From Dendrolimus kikuchii (lineage: Eukaryota > Arthropoda > Insecta > Lepidoptera > Lasiocampidae): 64,000 nt of DNA. The stretch's first letter is position 1, and every line of letters begins with the position of its first letter. The notes beneath the pieces were generated by a model that searched no databases, was not told where the DNA came from, and saw nothing but the letters and a program-made list of their open reading frames with translations. Positions 50,773 to 60,995 of this stretch are shown piece by piece. A program made the position numbers and the translations under genes. Where the stretch lies: the NCBI GenBank assembly GCA_019925095.2, contig CM034392.1, forward strand, positions 25,672,387 through 25,736,386. Reading direction: 5' to 3'.

Positions 50773-51022
50773 TGTCTACACATATCATAGAATCAAATGA
50801 AAAGCAGACTTGGTATTTTATAGAAGCTGCATGCCAGTATACAAAGATATAGATAAAGATAGATTTTGGAACATTAGTAGGTATTTGTTAAATAAATTGT
50901 TTACGACTACCGTTTCAAGACCCGAAGACATGCTGTTCAAGCCGTCCTCCTGTCATTATTAGTTTTAGTACTAATTAATATTTGATTTAAGAGCTTTAAA
51001 TAAAAAATAAATTTTAACTTAC

Positions 51023-51256
51023 ATTTTTTTATTGCAGACGTTCAGCAGACAGGCAGATGGCGCACTTGGTGAAAAACGGTTACTATCGCCTATGGACATT
51101 TGCAACACCAAAGGTGCTACAAATGCGCCGCTGCTCTCTTAAGGGAAACTGGAACCTGGTCACTAATGCTTGAACACAACTCAAGGTTGTTATGGCGGCA
51201 TACTCTATACCAGGAGTGGTAGCCATCCAGTCGGGCAAATACCCTACCACCTGGCT
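51023..51256 (-). repeat. Family A repeat, 5'-truncated class, head-to-head pair
   Basis: TTTTTTTATTGCAGACGTTC to CTACCACCTGGCT, the same truncation point as at 49378. Confidence 0.85.
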
Positions 51257-51350
51257 AAATTACATACATGTATTGTTGACCCTCAAAATGTGTTTGTTCT
51301 CCATTGGAACTTATTTTGAATAAAAACATTTGAATTCGAATAATTTGAAT
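51257..51350. repeat. Family C LINE tail piece
   Basis: TTCTCCATTGGAACTTATTT, then GAATAAAAACATTTGAATTC, the reverse of the family C tail at 21480-21545. Confidence 0.6.
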
Positions 51351-51485
51351 TTCCAGTCTCCTTTAAGAGAGAAGCAGCGCATTTGTAGCACCTTTGGTGT
51401 TGCAAATGTCCATAGGCGATGGTAACCGCTTTCCACCAAGTGGGCCGTCTGCCTGTCTGCTGAACTCCTGCAATAAAAAAAAAAT
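51351..51485 (+). repeat. Family A 3' fragment
   Basis: TTCCAGTCTCCTTTAAGAGA to CTGCAATAAAAAAAAAA. Confidence 0.85.
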
Positions 51486-51494
51486 TGAATATAT

Positions 51495-52012
51495 TGTTAC
51501 AACCTAGACGCCGACAAAAACAAATTCACACCTGCATACCTGTAAAAACACACTTTATTATCTTTCGGCATTTGGACTTTTTTGTTTACTTATTTATTGA
51601 CACGTGTTTACTAATTATTCTAGAGAACAGTCCATCGTTTTATTGTACTCGTATATGGCCGTTGCGGTCGACTTATTAGCCAGGTGTGTCGGATTTAAAG
51701 CACAAACTGATTCAAGGAAATTCAGTCCACGCCGCCAGGCGGACATTGCACCTGTGCAGTATAAATCAATAGCCCGATGGAGGGACGAGGAAGTCGAGCG
51801 ATAACCACAAGCGTAGCAAGACGTGTGTGCTACAATCGGGAAACTTTTAGTGACGGACTTCGCGCGTTTTATGGAATTACGACCTTCTGCATTACGTTTG
51901 TACTTGTTGTGTTCGGTTATATTTGTACCCGTGTTATGAGTGTTTGTATAGTTCTAATAAACTCTATAGTAATTCTAACGGCATTTTAATTCGAGTCTCG
52001 CACCTCGTAACA
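51495..52012 (+). mobile_element. Complete solo LTR (518 bp)
   Basis: Starts TGTTACAACCTAGACGCC and ends CACCTCGTAACA, so the ends are inverted (TGTTAC/GTAACA). ATAT flanks both sides. GCAGTATAAATC near 51757 is a plausible TATA element and AATAAA at 51956-51961 a poly-A signal, placing U3, R and U5 in the expected order. There is no internal region, so it arose by recombination between two LTRs. Superfamily cannot be set from the LTR alone. Confidence 0.85.
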
Positions 52013-52883
52013 ATATATTTATAGATACACGAGACGATGTGTGTCCTTAGTAGTTCCTGAGGTATTATCTATCTTACACAGGGTGTCCTTACTAGTTCCT
52101 ACCTTACACAGGAGACCATATGTAGTTCCTGAGGTATTATCTATCTTACACAGGCAAGCATATAGAGACCATAAATACCATATAGAGTCCATATAGAGAC
52201 CATAAAAAAACCAAGAAATCCGCAATCACCTTTCGTATCGCTAAAAAAATTATCAAAATCACAATGTAACTCTTTTTATCTTTAATATGCCATGTGTACT
52301 TAAAATTTCTAAAGAAGATTAATTTACTCACAAGTCATGCTTAAAGGCATTCCTGGGGACTTAACACCTAACTTAAGCAGCAATGCATGTTTAACAGCGG
52401 TCACTTTGAGAGTGTGCTCATATGAAAACTGACCTCAACGGTGCGTTTGCATTGTGTCTCGATTTTGCAACATTGTCGTAAAGTGACACCGAGCGATAAA
52501 AAATCATTAAACTCTATATTATAACGTATTTTTAATATCTATTACAGAGAGATTATCAGTGTATCAAACAGGACAGATCGCCTTAGACAAGCATGATTTC
52601 CTAGTAACCATACTTTTCTAAATTGCTCTTTTTATGCCTCAAGCCCACTGGTAAGATAATAATAAATTTAAGTTAATGAAATCGAAGAATCGAAATTTAG
52701 TAATATATGTATACAGGTGTTTCAGCAAACGGAACACCTACTTAAAGGGGTGAAAGGGCATAACACTAGCGTACGGTTACAAAAAGGAAAAAATGTTCAA
52801 AATTTAGTTTTACCGTTATGGCCGTTTAATCTTTCACTTCTTATCACCATAATTTCGCATAAAACCAGGTGGAACATATACAG

Positions 52884-52886
<3 letters not shown>
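52013..52886. other. No gene seen; one perfect 32-bp direct repeat
   Basis: 52051-52082 and 52123-52154 are identical (TAGTTCCTGAGGTATTATCT onward). The rest is AT-rich and unassigned. Confidence 0.5.
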
Positions 52887-52945
<59 letters not shown>

Positions 52946-52961
52946 GTGTATATATATATTC
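52887..52961. repeat. (TA)n microsatellite
   Basis: Long TA run with a few TG units; left border of the RTE fragment. Confidence 0.9.
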
Positions 52962-53421
52962 CGCAATGCTTGAAGACAAAAGTCTTCGAGCAGTGCGTCC
53001 TCCCCGTCCTGACCTACGGGGCCGAGACATGGACACTTACGGCAGGATTGGTCCACAAGTTCCAAGTCGCTCAACGGATTATGGAGCGAGCTATGTTGGG
53101 TGTTTCTCTTATGGATAAAATTAGAAATGAGGATATCCGTAAGAGAACCAAGGTAACCCACATAGCTCGCAAAATTAGCAAGTTGAAGTGGCAGTGGGCC
53201 GGTCACATCTGCCGCAGGACCGATGGCCGATGGAGCAAACGAGTCCTGGAGTGGATACCGCGTCTCGGTAAACGTAGTGTCGGACGCCCTCCAGCCCGAT
53301 GGGCCGACGACCTATGCAAGGTCGCCGGCAGGCGCTGGCTGAGGAAATCGGAGGACAGGGATGAGTGGCGCCGTCTTGGGGAGGCCTACGTTCAGCAGTG
53401 GACTGCAAATGGCTGACGACG

Positions 53422-53422
<1 letters not shown>
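52962..53422 (+). mobile_element. RTE-type LINE, 3' (C-terminal ORF2) fragment, copy 2
   Basis: Reading from CLKTKVFEQCVLPVLTYGAE, TWTLTAGLVHKFQVAQRIME to LGEAYVQQWTANG, about 150 codons, almost identical to copy 1 at 47-461 and some 45 codons longer at the 5' side. L-T-Y-G-A-E-T-W is the conserved entry into the tail. Both sides are TA repeats: the right one is probably the element's own microsatellite end, the left one the target. No catalytic domain. Confidence 0.85.
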
Positions 53423-53502
<80 letters not shown>

Positions 53503-53512
53503 CACCTGTATA
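53423..53512. repeat. Compound (TA)n-(TG)n-(TA)n microsatellite
   Basis: TA repeats, then TGTGTGTGTGTGTGTG, then TA. The translated YIYIYI peptides are artefacts. Confidence 0.95.
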
Positions 53513-53600
53513 CATACGAACATACGTACATTTCGTCCACTTTTCATTATAACTTGTGTAATCGCAGTTAAACCGTTAAAATGTAGTTTTAATTTATATA

Positions 53601-53788
53601 TAAGGTGCTACCAATGCGCTGCCGGACTCGTAGGTGGGGCTGGAACCTGACCACTAATGCCGGAACACAACTCAAGGTTGTTATACGGCGGCATGCGCTA
53701 GACCAGGGGTGGTAGCCATCCAAACGGGCAAATGCGCTACCACCTGACTGTGAGTTGTTTTGTCCTTTCTCTGTTCCTGCACGGATAA
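53601..53788 (-). repeat. Family A fragment, diverged
   Basis: AAGGTGCTACCAATGCGCTG to CTGTTCCTGCACGGAT. The GCGACTTAACAACCC block is altered. Confidence 0.8.
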
Positions 53789-54354
53789 CATTACATAACG
53801 TTTTTGACAACAAACATTTTCTCGTATCGTGTGACAATGCGAACAAACCACTTTGCACCTGCAAGCACGCGCCTCGAGTCCACACGGACTGCCTTACCCC
53901 TTTATATGGGTCCTTTCGATACACCCGTTGCATATTTCAACCGCGGCAACTCGACCACTGAAAACGCTATCTACAGACTACTTAACCAACATTTTTATGC
54001 CGCTACTTTCATCCACTGCCATTCAAAATTTAACTCTATATCTGAGGACATAAGAGTAATGTGTAAAATTGATGAGTTGCTTTAGTTAAGTTTGTAAAGA
54101 TGCAAAAGGTGTCGTATTGGCGTCGCTTGAGATATTAGCCAGATTTTGGTGACCAGACGGCTGCATTAAGACACTTATGACTGGAGATGAAGCAGACCTG
54201 ATAGCCTTTGAGAGTTCTCTGTGAATACCGGATATGTTGAGATGGGATCCTTTTCCATGTGGGATTTAAATTCGAAAGTAGTCTATCGATAACATATCTG
54301 TTAGGTTAGTTTGTATATTGAATTTTAAAATTAGAAAAAATCAGTAGCTTTTTT
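53789..54354. other. No confident gene; weak ORFs
   Basis: ORFs at 53804-54085 (93 aa) end ENAIYRLLNQHFYAA..., which has the feel of a LINE terminus but no clear motif. Left unassigned. Confidence 0.35.
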
Positions 54355-54667
54355 ATCCGTGCAGGAACGGAGAAAGAATACAACTTCCTGCGTTGGGGCG
54401 GCCTGTCGTAAGAGGCGACTTAACAACCCACAGCCGGGTGTTAGGGCATTTGCCCGACTGGATGGCTACCACCCCTGGTCTAAAGTATGTCGCCATAACA
54501 ACCTTGAGTTGTGTTTCGGCATTAGTGACCAGGTTCCAGTCTCCCTTAAGAGAGCAGCAGCGCATTTGTAGCACCTTTGGTGTTGCAAATGTCCATAGGA
54601 GATGGTAACCGCTTTCCATCAAGTGGGCCGTCTGCCTGTCTGCTGATCTCCTGGAATAAAAAAAAAA
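54355..54667 (+). repeat. Family A repeat, full length
   Basis: ATCCGTGCAGGAACGG to CTCCTGGAATAAAAAAAAAA. Confidence 0.9.
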
Positions 54668-54978
54668 TTACTTCTGACGAGGAGCAAATTACAAAATTCA
54701 AATTAGAATTTTTGTCTGTCTGTCTAAAAAATTACTGAAAGGATTTAAATGAAAGTCGACACAGATCTAGCTTACATCGCGAGTCACCGAGGATACTTGC
54801 TATCCCGATAAATTAAGTTATTTTTGCGGGATAACATAGCTTCAGAACCTGGGAGAGAAGAAGTGTGTTAGAGATTTATTTGTATGTAATAATACTCTGT
54901 AATACATACAAATCTGTGATACATGTTGTTACACGGAACACCCATACAGGGTGTGTCAATAGATTTAAGTAATTATAT

Positions 54979-55166
54979 ACATACATACACATACATACAT
55001 AACTTCACGCCAGCTCCCTTGCGGGGTAGGCACGAACAACAGAGCGCCATTTAGGCTTATTCTTACACACCTCACTTGCTTCTTTGACATTCATAACTCT
55101 TGTCATGCACGCTCGTCTGTTCTTAAGGCTCCTAACATCACCTTCTGCTAGTACACGATCAATTTG
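54979..55166 (-). mobile_element. Family D LINE tail with 11-bp target-site duplication
   Basis: AGTAATTATAT at 54968-54978 and 55167-55177. The tail runs to CACGATCAATTTG. Confidence 0.9.
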
Positions 55167-55177
55167 AGTAATTATAT

Positions 55178-55650
55178 GGTTATTTATTTATTTAAATTTT
55201 ATAGTAACGATGTTTTTTTGTAGTCGGTTTTATTCAAATTTATTTATTTGGTTTACTAATTAAATATTTCATAAGTAAAATTAGTTTAATGAAATTGGGT
55301 CATTTTGGTCTCACACGTAAAGGTAGGTTTGCACTGAAAATCAGCATTGTGTCGGATATAATTCCGGCACAGCAATATGCTGAGAGCAAACCTTGTTTGC
55401 AGAAAATGCGGTGTACAAATTCTCAAAATATGTATATAATAATGTATCAGGAGTGTAATTACGTCGCTATTTCTTCAAATAAAATCTTTTTCCTTCCTTC
55501 TTTCTTTCTTTCTTTCTTTCTAATATGTCGTAAATGGAATCCAGTGGTGGGGACTTCATACAACTCGATTCCTCAAAGCTTACCTTTAAGAAATTAGCGA
55601 CAGTTCGCACTAACGTTTCTTATTCTCGAATATATTATTACTATCTCTTA
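55178..55650. other. No gene seen; LINE microsatellite end
   Basis: AT-rich; TTCCTTCTTTCTTTCTTTCT at 55494-55520 looks like a LINE 3' terminus on the plus strand. Confidence 0.4.
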
Positions 55651-55691
55651 CACTCGGTGGTTTCCAGATGTCTTGGATGAAGTAGATAGAT

Positions 55692-55978
55692 AGATAACAG
55701 TTTATTGTACACCATTACAGAAAAACTTACGAACTAGTATTAGTCTATTTGGATACAAAGCGATCTCTTCCAGACAAGCCGTGGCAAGAATATTCTGATT
55801 AGGAGTGGCGACGGTGGTATACATCATTATTGTACGATTACTTACATTTTAATAATAAATATATAACTATACTATATATAGAAATTTACACATTTACAAG
55901 ATATGGTGATAATATTATGCAACTATTTAAACATAATAAACATATAGCTATATGCAATATAATATATACTAATTATAT
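55692..55978 (-). mobile_element. LINE 3' tail (family L) inserted in the left repeat
   Basis: TAGATAGATAACAGTTTATT at the left is the reversed microsatellite end; CAAAGCGATCTCTTCCAGAC is the reversed hairpin block. GATGAAGTAG / TATAAAATAG flanks fit a 10-bp duplication with differences, judged against the empty site at 56478. Confidence 0.65.
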
Positions 55979-56163
55979 AAAATAGCAACTCATAACCCGA
56001 TCGAGCACCGGCTTTTGTTTCAAAATATGTCGTAAGATTTCTACAACAGCGGTGTAGTCGGCGCTTGCATCATACGGTGTGTGTTTTCAATCAGTTTACC
56101 CTAGCCGAATTTCTACCCACAAAAAATTTAGAATAACAAAAATACCGAAGCAATATAGCATTT

Positions 56164-56457
56164 CTATCCGTGCAGGAACGGAGAAAGAATACAATTTCCT
56201 GCGGCCGGGCGGCCTGTCGTAAGAGGCGATTTAACAACCCACAGCCAGGTGGTAGGGTATTTGCCCGACTGGATGGCTACCACCCCTGGTCCAATGTATG
56301 TCGCCATAACAACCTTGAGTTTTGTTCCGGCATTAGTGACCAGGTTCCAGTTTCCCTTAAAAGACCAGCAGCGCATTTGTAGCAACTTTGGTGACCGCTT
56401 TCCATCAAGTGGGCCGTCTGCCTGTCTGCTGAACTCCTGCAATAAAAAAATAAAAAA
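56164..56457 (+). repeat. Family A repeat, full length with one 3' deletion
   Basis: ATCCGTGCAGGAACGG to CTGCAATAAAAAAATAAAAA. About 25 bases of the TGCAAATGTCCATAGGCG block are missing near 56392. Confidence 0.9.
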
Positions 56458-56873
56458 ACTCGGTGGTTTTCCAGATGTATTGGATAAAATAGCAACTCAT
56501 AACCCGATCGAGCACCGGCTTTTGTTTCAAAATATGTCGTAAGATTTCTACAAGAGCGGTGTAGTCGGCGCTTGCATCATACGGTGTGTATTTTCAACCA
56601 GCTTACCCTAGCCAAATTTCAACTCTCAAAAAATTTAGAATAACAAAAATACCGAAGCAATATAGCATTTTATTGTAACTTGGTTGGAATCGTGGTGCAG
56701 ACGGACGGAGTTCAAATATGAAAGAGTATTGAGTGAAGACGGGCGGGTGACGCGAGACGGACAAAGGTGGCAGATTGCACTCGCTGGCCTCTCCACCCCT
56801 CTTAAGGACCAGTGTGTTAACTCGAAGACAAAGTATATCGAGCCGAGTTTCATTTTAAGGCACTTGTTGCCGC

Positions 56874-57107
56874 TTTTTTTTATTGCAGGAGATCAGCAGA
56901 CAGGCAGACGGCCCACTTGATGGAAAGCGGTTACCATCGCCTATGGACATTTGCAACACCAAAGATGCTACAAATGCGCTGCTGCTCTCTTAAAGGAGAC
57001 TGGAACCTGGTCACTAATGCCGGAACACAACTCAACGTTGTTATGGCGACATACTTTAGACCAGGGGTGGTAGTCATCCAGTCGGGCAAATGCCCTACGA
57101 CCTGGCA
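56874..57107 (-). repeat. Family A repeat, 5'-truncated class, head-to-head pair
   Basis: TTTTTTTATTGCAGGAGATC to CTACGACCTGGC. Confidence 0.85.
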
Positions 57108-57199
57108 AACCGTGTTTGCCGCAAAAGATCGAAAATGGGTGCAAACAAGACAACTTTTCGTTGGTATTTACAGATCAATAAGTTACCAAAAAATAGATT

Positions 57200-57971
57200 G
57201 TTACGAGTTTTTATCAGTGAAGGAACGGAGAAAATATACAATTTCCTGCGGCCGGGCGGCCTGTCATAAGAAGCGACTTAACAACCCACAGCCGGGTGGT
57301 AGGGCATTTGCCCGACTGGATGGCTACCACCCCTGGTCTAAAGTATGTCGCCATAACAACCTTGAGTTGTGTTCCGACATTAGTGATCAGGTTCTAGTCT
57401 CCTTTAAGAGAGCAGCAGCGCATTTGTAGCACCTTTGGTGTTGCAAATGTCTATAGGCGATGGTAACCGCTTTCCATCTAGCGGGCCGTCTTCCTGTCTG
57501 CTGAGCTCCTGCAATAAAAAAACAAAGAGTTGCAAGACTCGAATTAAAATGCCGTTAGAATTACTATACAATTTATTAGAACTACACAAAGAAATATAAC
57601 TGAACACAACCATTGCAAATGTTATGCACGATTCAATAACACGCGCAATGTCCGTCACTAAATAGATTATCGAATGTACTCAAGTCTTGCCTCGCGGCTG
57701 GTTATCGCTCGAATGCCGATCTCTCCATTGGGCCATTGCTTTATACTGCACCGATACAATATATCTCTCGCCCGCGTGGACTGAATTTCTTAGAATCACA
57801 CCTGGCTAATGACTACCATAAAAGATTACAACACACAATGGGCTGTTTTTCTAATTATAAATTTTAAACAAAAAGTAAACAAAAGAAGTCCAAATGCCAA
57901 AAAGGTAATAAAATGTGTTTCTACAGACGCAGGTGTGTATTTGTTTTTTGTCGGCATTCAGGTCGTAATAA
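57200..57971 (-). mobile_element. Solo LTR split by a family A insertion
   Basis: TGTTACGAG at 57200-57208 is the LTR edge. It resumes after the A copy at GAGTTGCAAGACTCGAATTA (57525). The remainder matches the other LTRs to GTCGGCATTCAGGTCGTAA. A 3-bp GAG overlap could be the A element's duplication. Confidence 0.8.
57209..57524 (+). repeat. Family A repeat, full length, inserted in an LTR
   Basis: ATCAGTGAAGGAACGGAG to CTCCTGCAATAAAAAAAC. Confidence 0.9.
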
Positions 57972-57989
57972 TATCATAAATCTTCACGA

Positions 57990-58285
57990 TACGAGACGTC
58001 ATCATTATCATCATCCAGGCGTTAAATCCCGGTTATGTTCGGAGCGTTCACTCCGACGCCCAATCCTTCACAACGTCAAGCCAGTATTTCTCAGACCTTC
58101 CTCTTCGACCGGGACCTCGCGCACGCGGCATAGCTAGAGACATCTGTTCCCCAAATAATTAGCCGGTCTCCTTAAAATGTGGCCGTACCAGCGTAAGCGC
58201 CACTCTTGCAGTTTGTCTGCTATGTCATGGACATGAAGGCTGCAGCGGATGCGGGAGTTCCTGTCACTTGACATAACGTGATATA
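57990..58285 (-). pseudogene. RTE-type LINE ORF2 C-terminal fragment, frameshifted
   Basis: The minus strand reads DRNSRIRCSLHVHDIADKLQ, EWRLRWYGHILRRPANYLGN and RCL, then stop. One base later the frame continues LAMPRARGPGRRGRSEKYWL and DVVKDWASE, then stop. W-Y-G-H-x-x-R and G-R-x-x-x-x-W-x-x-x-V-x-x-D mark the tail of an RTE-like ORF2. The 3' end is an ATGATGATAATGATGA run. A different family from the other RTE pieces. Confidence 0.7.
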
Positions 58286-58302
58286 ATACTTGCAACAATT
58301 CA

Positions 58303-58458
58303 TACATACATACATACATAACTTTACGCCAGTTCCTTTGCGGGGTAGGCACGAACAACAGCGCGCCATTTAGGCTTATTCTTACACACCTCACTTGCTT
58401 CTTTAACATTCATAACTCTTGTCATGCACGCTCGTCTGTTCTTAAGGCTCCTGACAAC
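58303..58458 (-). mobile_element. Family D LINE tail with 12-bp target-site duplication
   Basis: TGCAACAATTCA at 58291-58302 and 58459-58470. Confidence 0.9.
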
Positions 58459-58470
58459 TGCAACAATTCA

Positions 58471-58855
58471 GAAAGGTTTATAATAATATCGCTTCAAGAA
58501 ACAAACTTAAGGTACACAAAAAATGAATGACGGTATTTTTAATTTCAAGCCGACTTCCCCTTAATCTTCCTTCAGAGCGGATTTCAAGACGGACGCACGG
58601 CCAGTGGGGGGCAGGTAAAGGGGTCAAACGTCATCGATCGCACACCCACGGGGGTGGCAGCCACCCCTAATCGCACTGCACTTGTTTATTTCATATTGGA
58701 CACCGACAAGTATCGCTGATGTGTGAGTGAAATGAGTACCCGAGAATAACGTGTCAACAATTCATTGTAAAATTCACGTTGTGGTTTCATAGTAATTTTT
58801 TTTTGGATGCCTCAGAAGAAATAAGCGTACAGACGGAGCCCACGTGACCAAAAAT
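58471..58855. other. No gene seen
   Basis: Contains a GC-rich patch at 58570-58675 (GTGGGGGGCAGG, CCCACGGGGGTGGCAG) without a supported ORF. Confidence 0.4.
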
Positions 58856-59199
58856 AAAATTAAGCATTTTTTTAAACTTGTGTGCCTAAAGTTATATACT
58901 TAGAGCCTTACTTATAATCGTTTCTTAAATTTAAAGAAACTGCTTAGCCACTGATTAGTGAAAATACATACATACATAACTTCACGCCAGTTCCCTTGCG
59001 GGGTAGGCACGAACAACAGAGCGCCATTTAGGCCCATTCTTACACACCTCACTTGCTCCTGACATCATCCTCCGCTAGTACACGATCAATGAAATTAAGC
59101 ATTTTTTAAAACTTGTGTGCCTAAAGTTATATATTTAGGGCCTTACTTATAATAGTTTCTTAAATTTAAAGAAACTGCTTAGCAACTGATTAGTGAAAA
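58856..59199. repeat. Tandem-duplicated flank with a family D copy between
   Basis: 58856-58963 and 59091-59199 are near-identical (AAATTAAGCATTTTTT, TTTCTTAAATTTAAAGAAAC, ACTGATTAGTGAAAA). Between them is a D copy (58964-59090) with a 47-base internal loss. Confidence 0.85.
58964..59090 (-). mobile_element. Family D LINE tail with internal deletion
   Basis: TACATACATACATAACTTCA; CACCTCACTTGC is joined straight to TCCTGACATC, skipping about 47 bases. Confidence 0.85.
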
Positions 59200-59430
59200 T
59201 ACATACATACATAACTTCACGCCAGTTCCCTTGCGGGGTAGGCACGAACAGCAGAGCGCCATTTAGGCTTATTCTTACACACCTCACTTGCTTCTTTGAC
59301 ATTCATAACTCTTGTCATGCACGCTCGTCTGTTCTTAAGGCTCCTGACATCACCTTTTGCTAGTACACGATCAATTTGATCATGGAAGGTGTGTCGTGGC
59401 CTTCCACGACTTCTGCATCCATCCACTTAG
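59200..59430 (-). mobile_element. Family D LINE 3' end
   Basis: The reverse frame reads DGCRSRGRPRHTFHDQIDR, VLAKGDVRSLKNRRACM. Flanked by GATTAGTG-AAA-like sequence on both sides. Confidence 0.9.
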
Positions 59431-59696
59431 TGGATTAGTGTAAATCTTACCCATAAACTCCTCTTTAGTCGAATATTTTGGGTACAACCTACGTTAATCA
59501 TTCAAATTTCGTTTATCTGTGCTCCTCTTAGGTAAACAACAGGTAATACACGTTTATAAGTGAAAAAAAAGATATTCATTGATTAGGGTCTGATTCTGAT
59601 TCTCTTACTTAAGAGATGCCTAATCGTTTCTTAACGAGATTATTAAAAGTAAGGCCGTTAATATAAACGTGATTTGCGTCCAGGTGGTTAATAGTT

Positions 59697-59941
59697 CGTA
59701 GTAAGAGGCGACAAAACAACCCACAAGATACCCAAATGGGTATTTGCCCGTCTGGATAGCTACCACCTCTGGACCAGAGTCTTCGTCGTAACAACCTTGA
59801 GTAGTGTTCTATCCGTCTCCCTTCAGAGAGCGGCAGCACATTAATAGCACCTTTGGTGTTACAAATATCCATAGGCGATGGTGCGCGCTTTCCATCGGGT
59901 GGGCCGTCTGTCTCTCTGTTGAACTCGCGCAATAGAAAAAA
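59697..59941 (+). repeat. Family A repeat, old and diverged
   Basis: GTAAGAGGCGACAAAACAAC to GAACTCGCGCAATAGAAAAA; many substitutions. Confidence 0.75.
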
Positions 59942-60168
59942 ACCACTGCAAACCATTCCACTTTTATTCGTACTAATTCTTTTTTTATACTTCTTACAGG
60001 CTTAGCCACAACTTGGCTATATCGGCTTAATAATAAACAATCAACATATATTTAAATTAGGTGGCGTGTGCTGGATATTTATGATTTCTTTGGCAGAGTC
60101 TGATAAGGGCTCTGCCAAAATGCTGCTGCACCAGCATTATATCAAATAAAATTATATCATTCGTACTA

Positions 60169-60259
60169 CATACATACATAACTTCACGCCAATTTCCCTT
60201 GCGGGGTAGGCACGTACAACAGAGTGCCATTTAGGCTTATTCTTACACACCTCACTTGC
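60169..60259 (-). mobile_element. Very short family D tail with 14-bp target-site duplication
   Basis: TATCATTCGTACTA (60155-60168) and TATCATGCGTACTA (60260-60273) flank an insertion of only 91 bases that stops at CTCACTTGC. Confidence 0.9.
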
Positions 60260-60301
60260 TATCATGCGTACTAATTCGATTAATTGAATTCTATTAACAC
60301 A

Positions 60302-60389
60302 TACATACATAACTTCACGCCAGTTCCCTTGCGGGGTAGGCACGAACAACAGAGCGCCATTTAGGCCCATTCTTACACACCTCACTTGC
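60302..60389 (-). mobile_element. Very short family D tail with 12-bp target-site duplication
   Basis: TCTATTAACACA at 60290-60301 and 60390-60401. Same 5' stop point as the copy at 60169. Confidence 0.9.
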
Positions 60390-60502
60390 TCTATTAACAC
60401 AGAGTTCTTATAACGCAGTGTGGCGCGATCGGCAACCTGTAACTGACTTCACTTTGACAGTCCGAGTGTCCGTCTTTCTACCAACAGTTGGATATTTACT
60501 TT

Positions 60503-60737
60503 TTATTTTTATTGTGGGAGTTCAGCAGGCAGGCAGACGGCTCACTTCATGGAAAGCTGTTACCATCGCCTATGGACATTGGCAACACCAAAGTTGCTAC
60601 AAATGCGTTGCTGCTCTCTTAAGGGAGGCTGGAACCTGGTCACTAATGCCGGAACACAACACAAGGTGATTATGGCAGCATACTCTAGACCAGGGGTGGT
60701 CGCCATCTAGTCGAGTAAACACCCTACCACCTGGCTA
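60503..60737 (-). repeat. Family A repeat, 5'-truncated class
   Basis: TTTTATTGTGGGAGTTCAGC to CTACCACCTGGCT. Confidence 0.85.
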
Positions 60738-60858
60738 ACTCAAGAACAGTTGTACCGATTTGGCTAAAAATTGATGGGGAGGTAGCTTAGAACTAGGAGA
60801 CGGACATAGGATACTTTTTATCGGTAGGTGGCGCTGAGATCGGGTTCTAGAATCCTCC
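60738..60858 (+). repeat. RTE-type LINE tail relic
   Basis: TCAAGAACAGTTGTACCGAT, GGTAGGTGGCGCTGAGATCG. Confidence 0.5.
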
Positions 60859-60864
60859 TAATCG

Positions 60865-60995
60865 CCTGGAATGCTGGAACACAAGGCTGTTATGGCGGCA
60901 TACTCTAGACCAGGGGTGGTAGGCTTCCAGTCGGGCAGATACCCTACCACCTGACCGCAGGAAGTTGTTTTCTTTCTCCGTTCCTGCACGGATAG
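60865..60995 (-). repeat. Family A fragment
   Basis: TGGAATGCTGGAACACAAGG to CCGTTCCTGCACGGAT; several internal deletions. Confidence 0.8.

Larger units (their letters stand above)
55652..56670. repeat. Family A copy flanked by about 213-bp direct repeats
   Basis: Right repeat 56458-56670. Left repeat 55652-55691 plus 55979-56163, split by a later LINE-tail insertion. Shared: ACTCGGTGGTTT, AACTCATAACCCGATCGAGC, GTGTAGTCGGCGCTTGCATC, AATACCGAAGCAATATAGCA. The repeats abut the two ends of the family A copy. Confidence 0.9.
58907..59663. mobile_element. MITE (GGCCTTACTTATAA ends), split by family D
   Basis: Left end at GCCTTACTTATAATCGTTTC (58910). Right part GGTAAACAACAGGTAATACA, then CGTTTATAAGT and AGTAAGGCC at 59650-59658. 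The short form is at 40424. Confidence 0.6.

Noticed and set aside
53361..53571. ORFs rich in Tyr-Ile repeats
   Set aside because: Translation of a TA/TG microsatellite.
56968..57429. 170-aa ORF spanning two family A copies
   Set aside because: It reads through a minus copy, a spacer and a plus copy; no protein logic.
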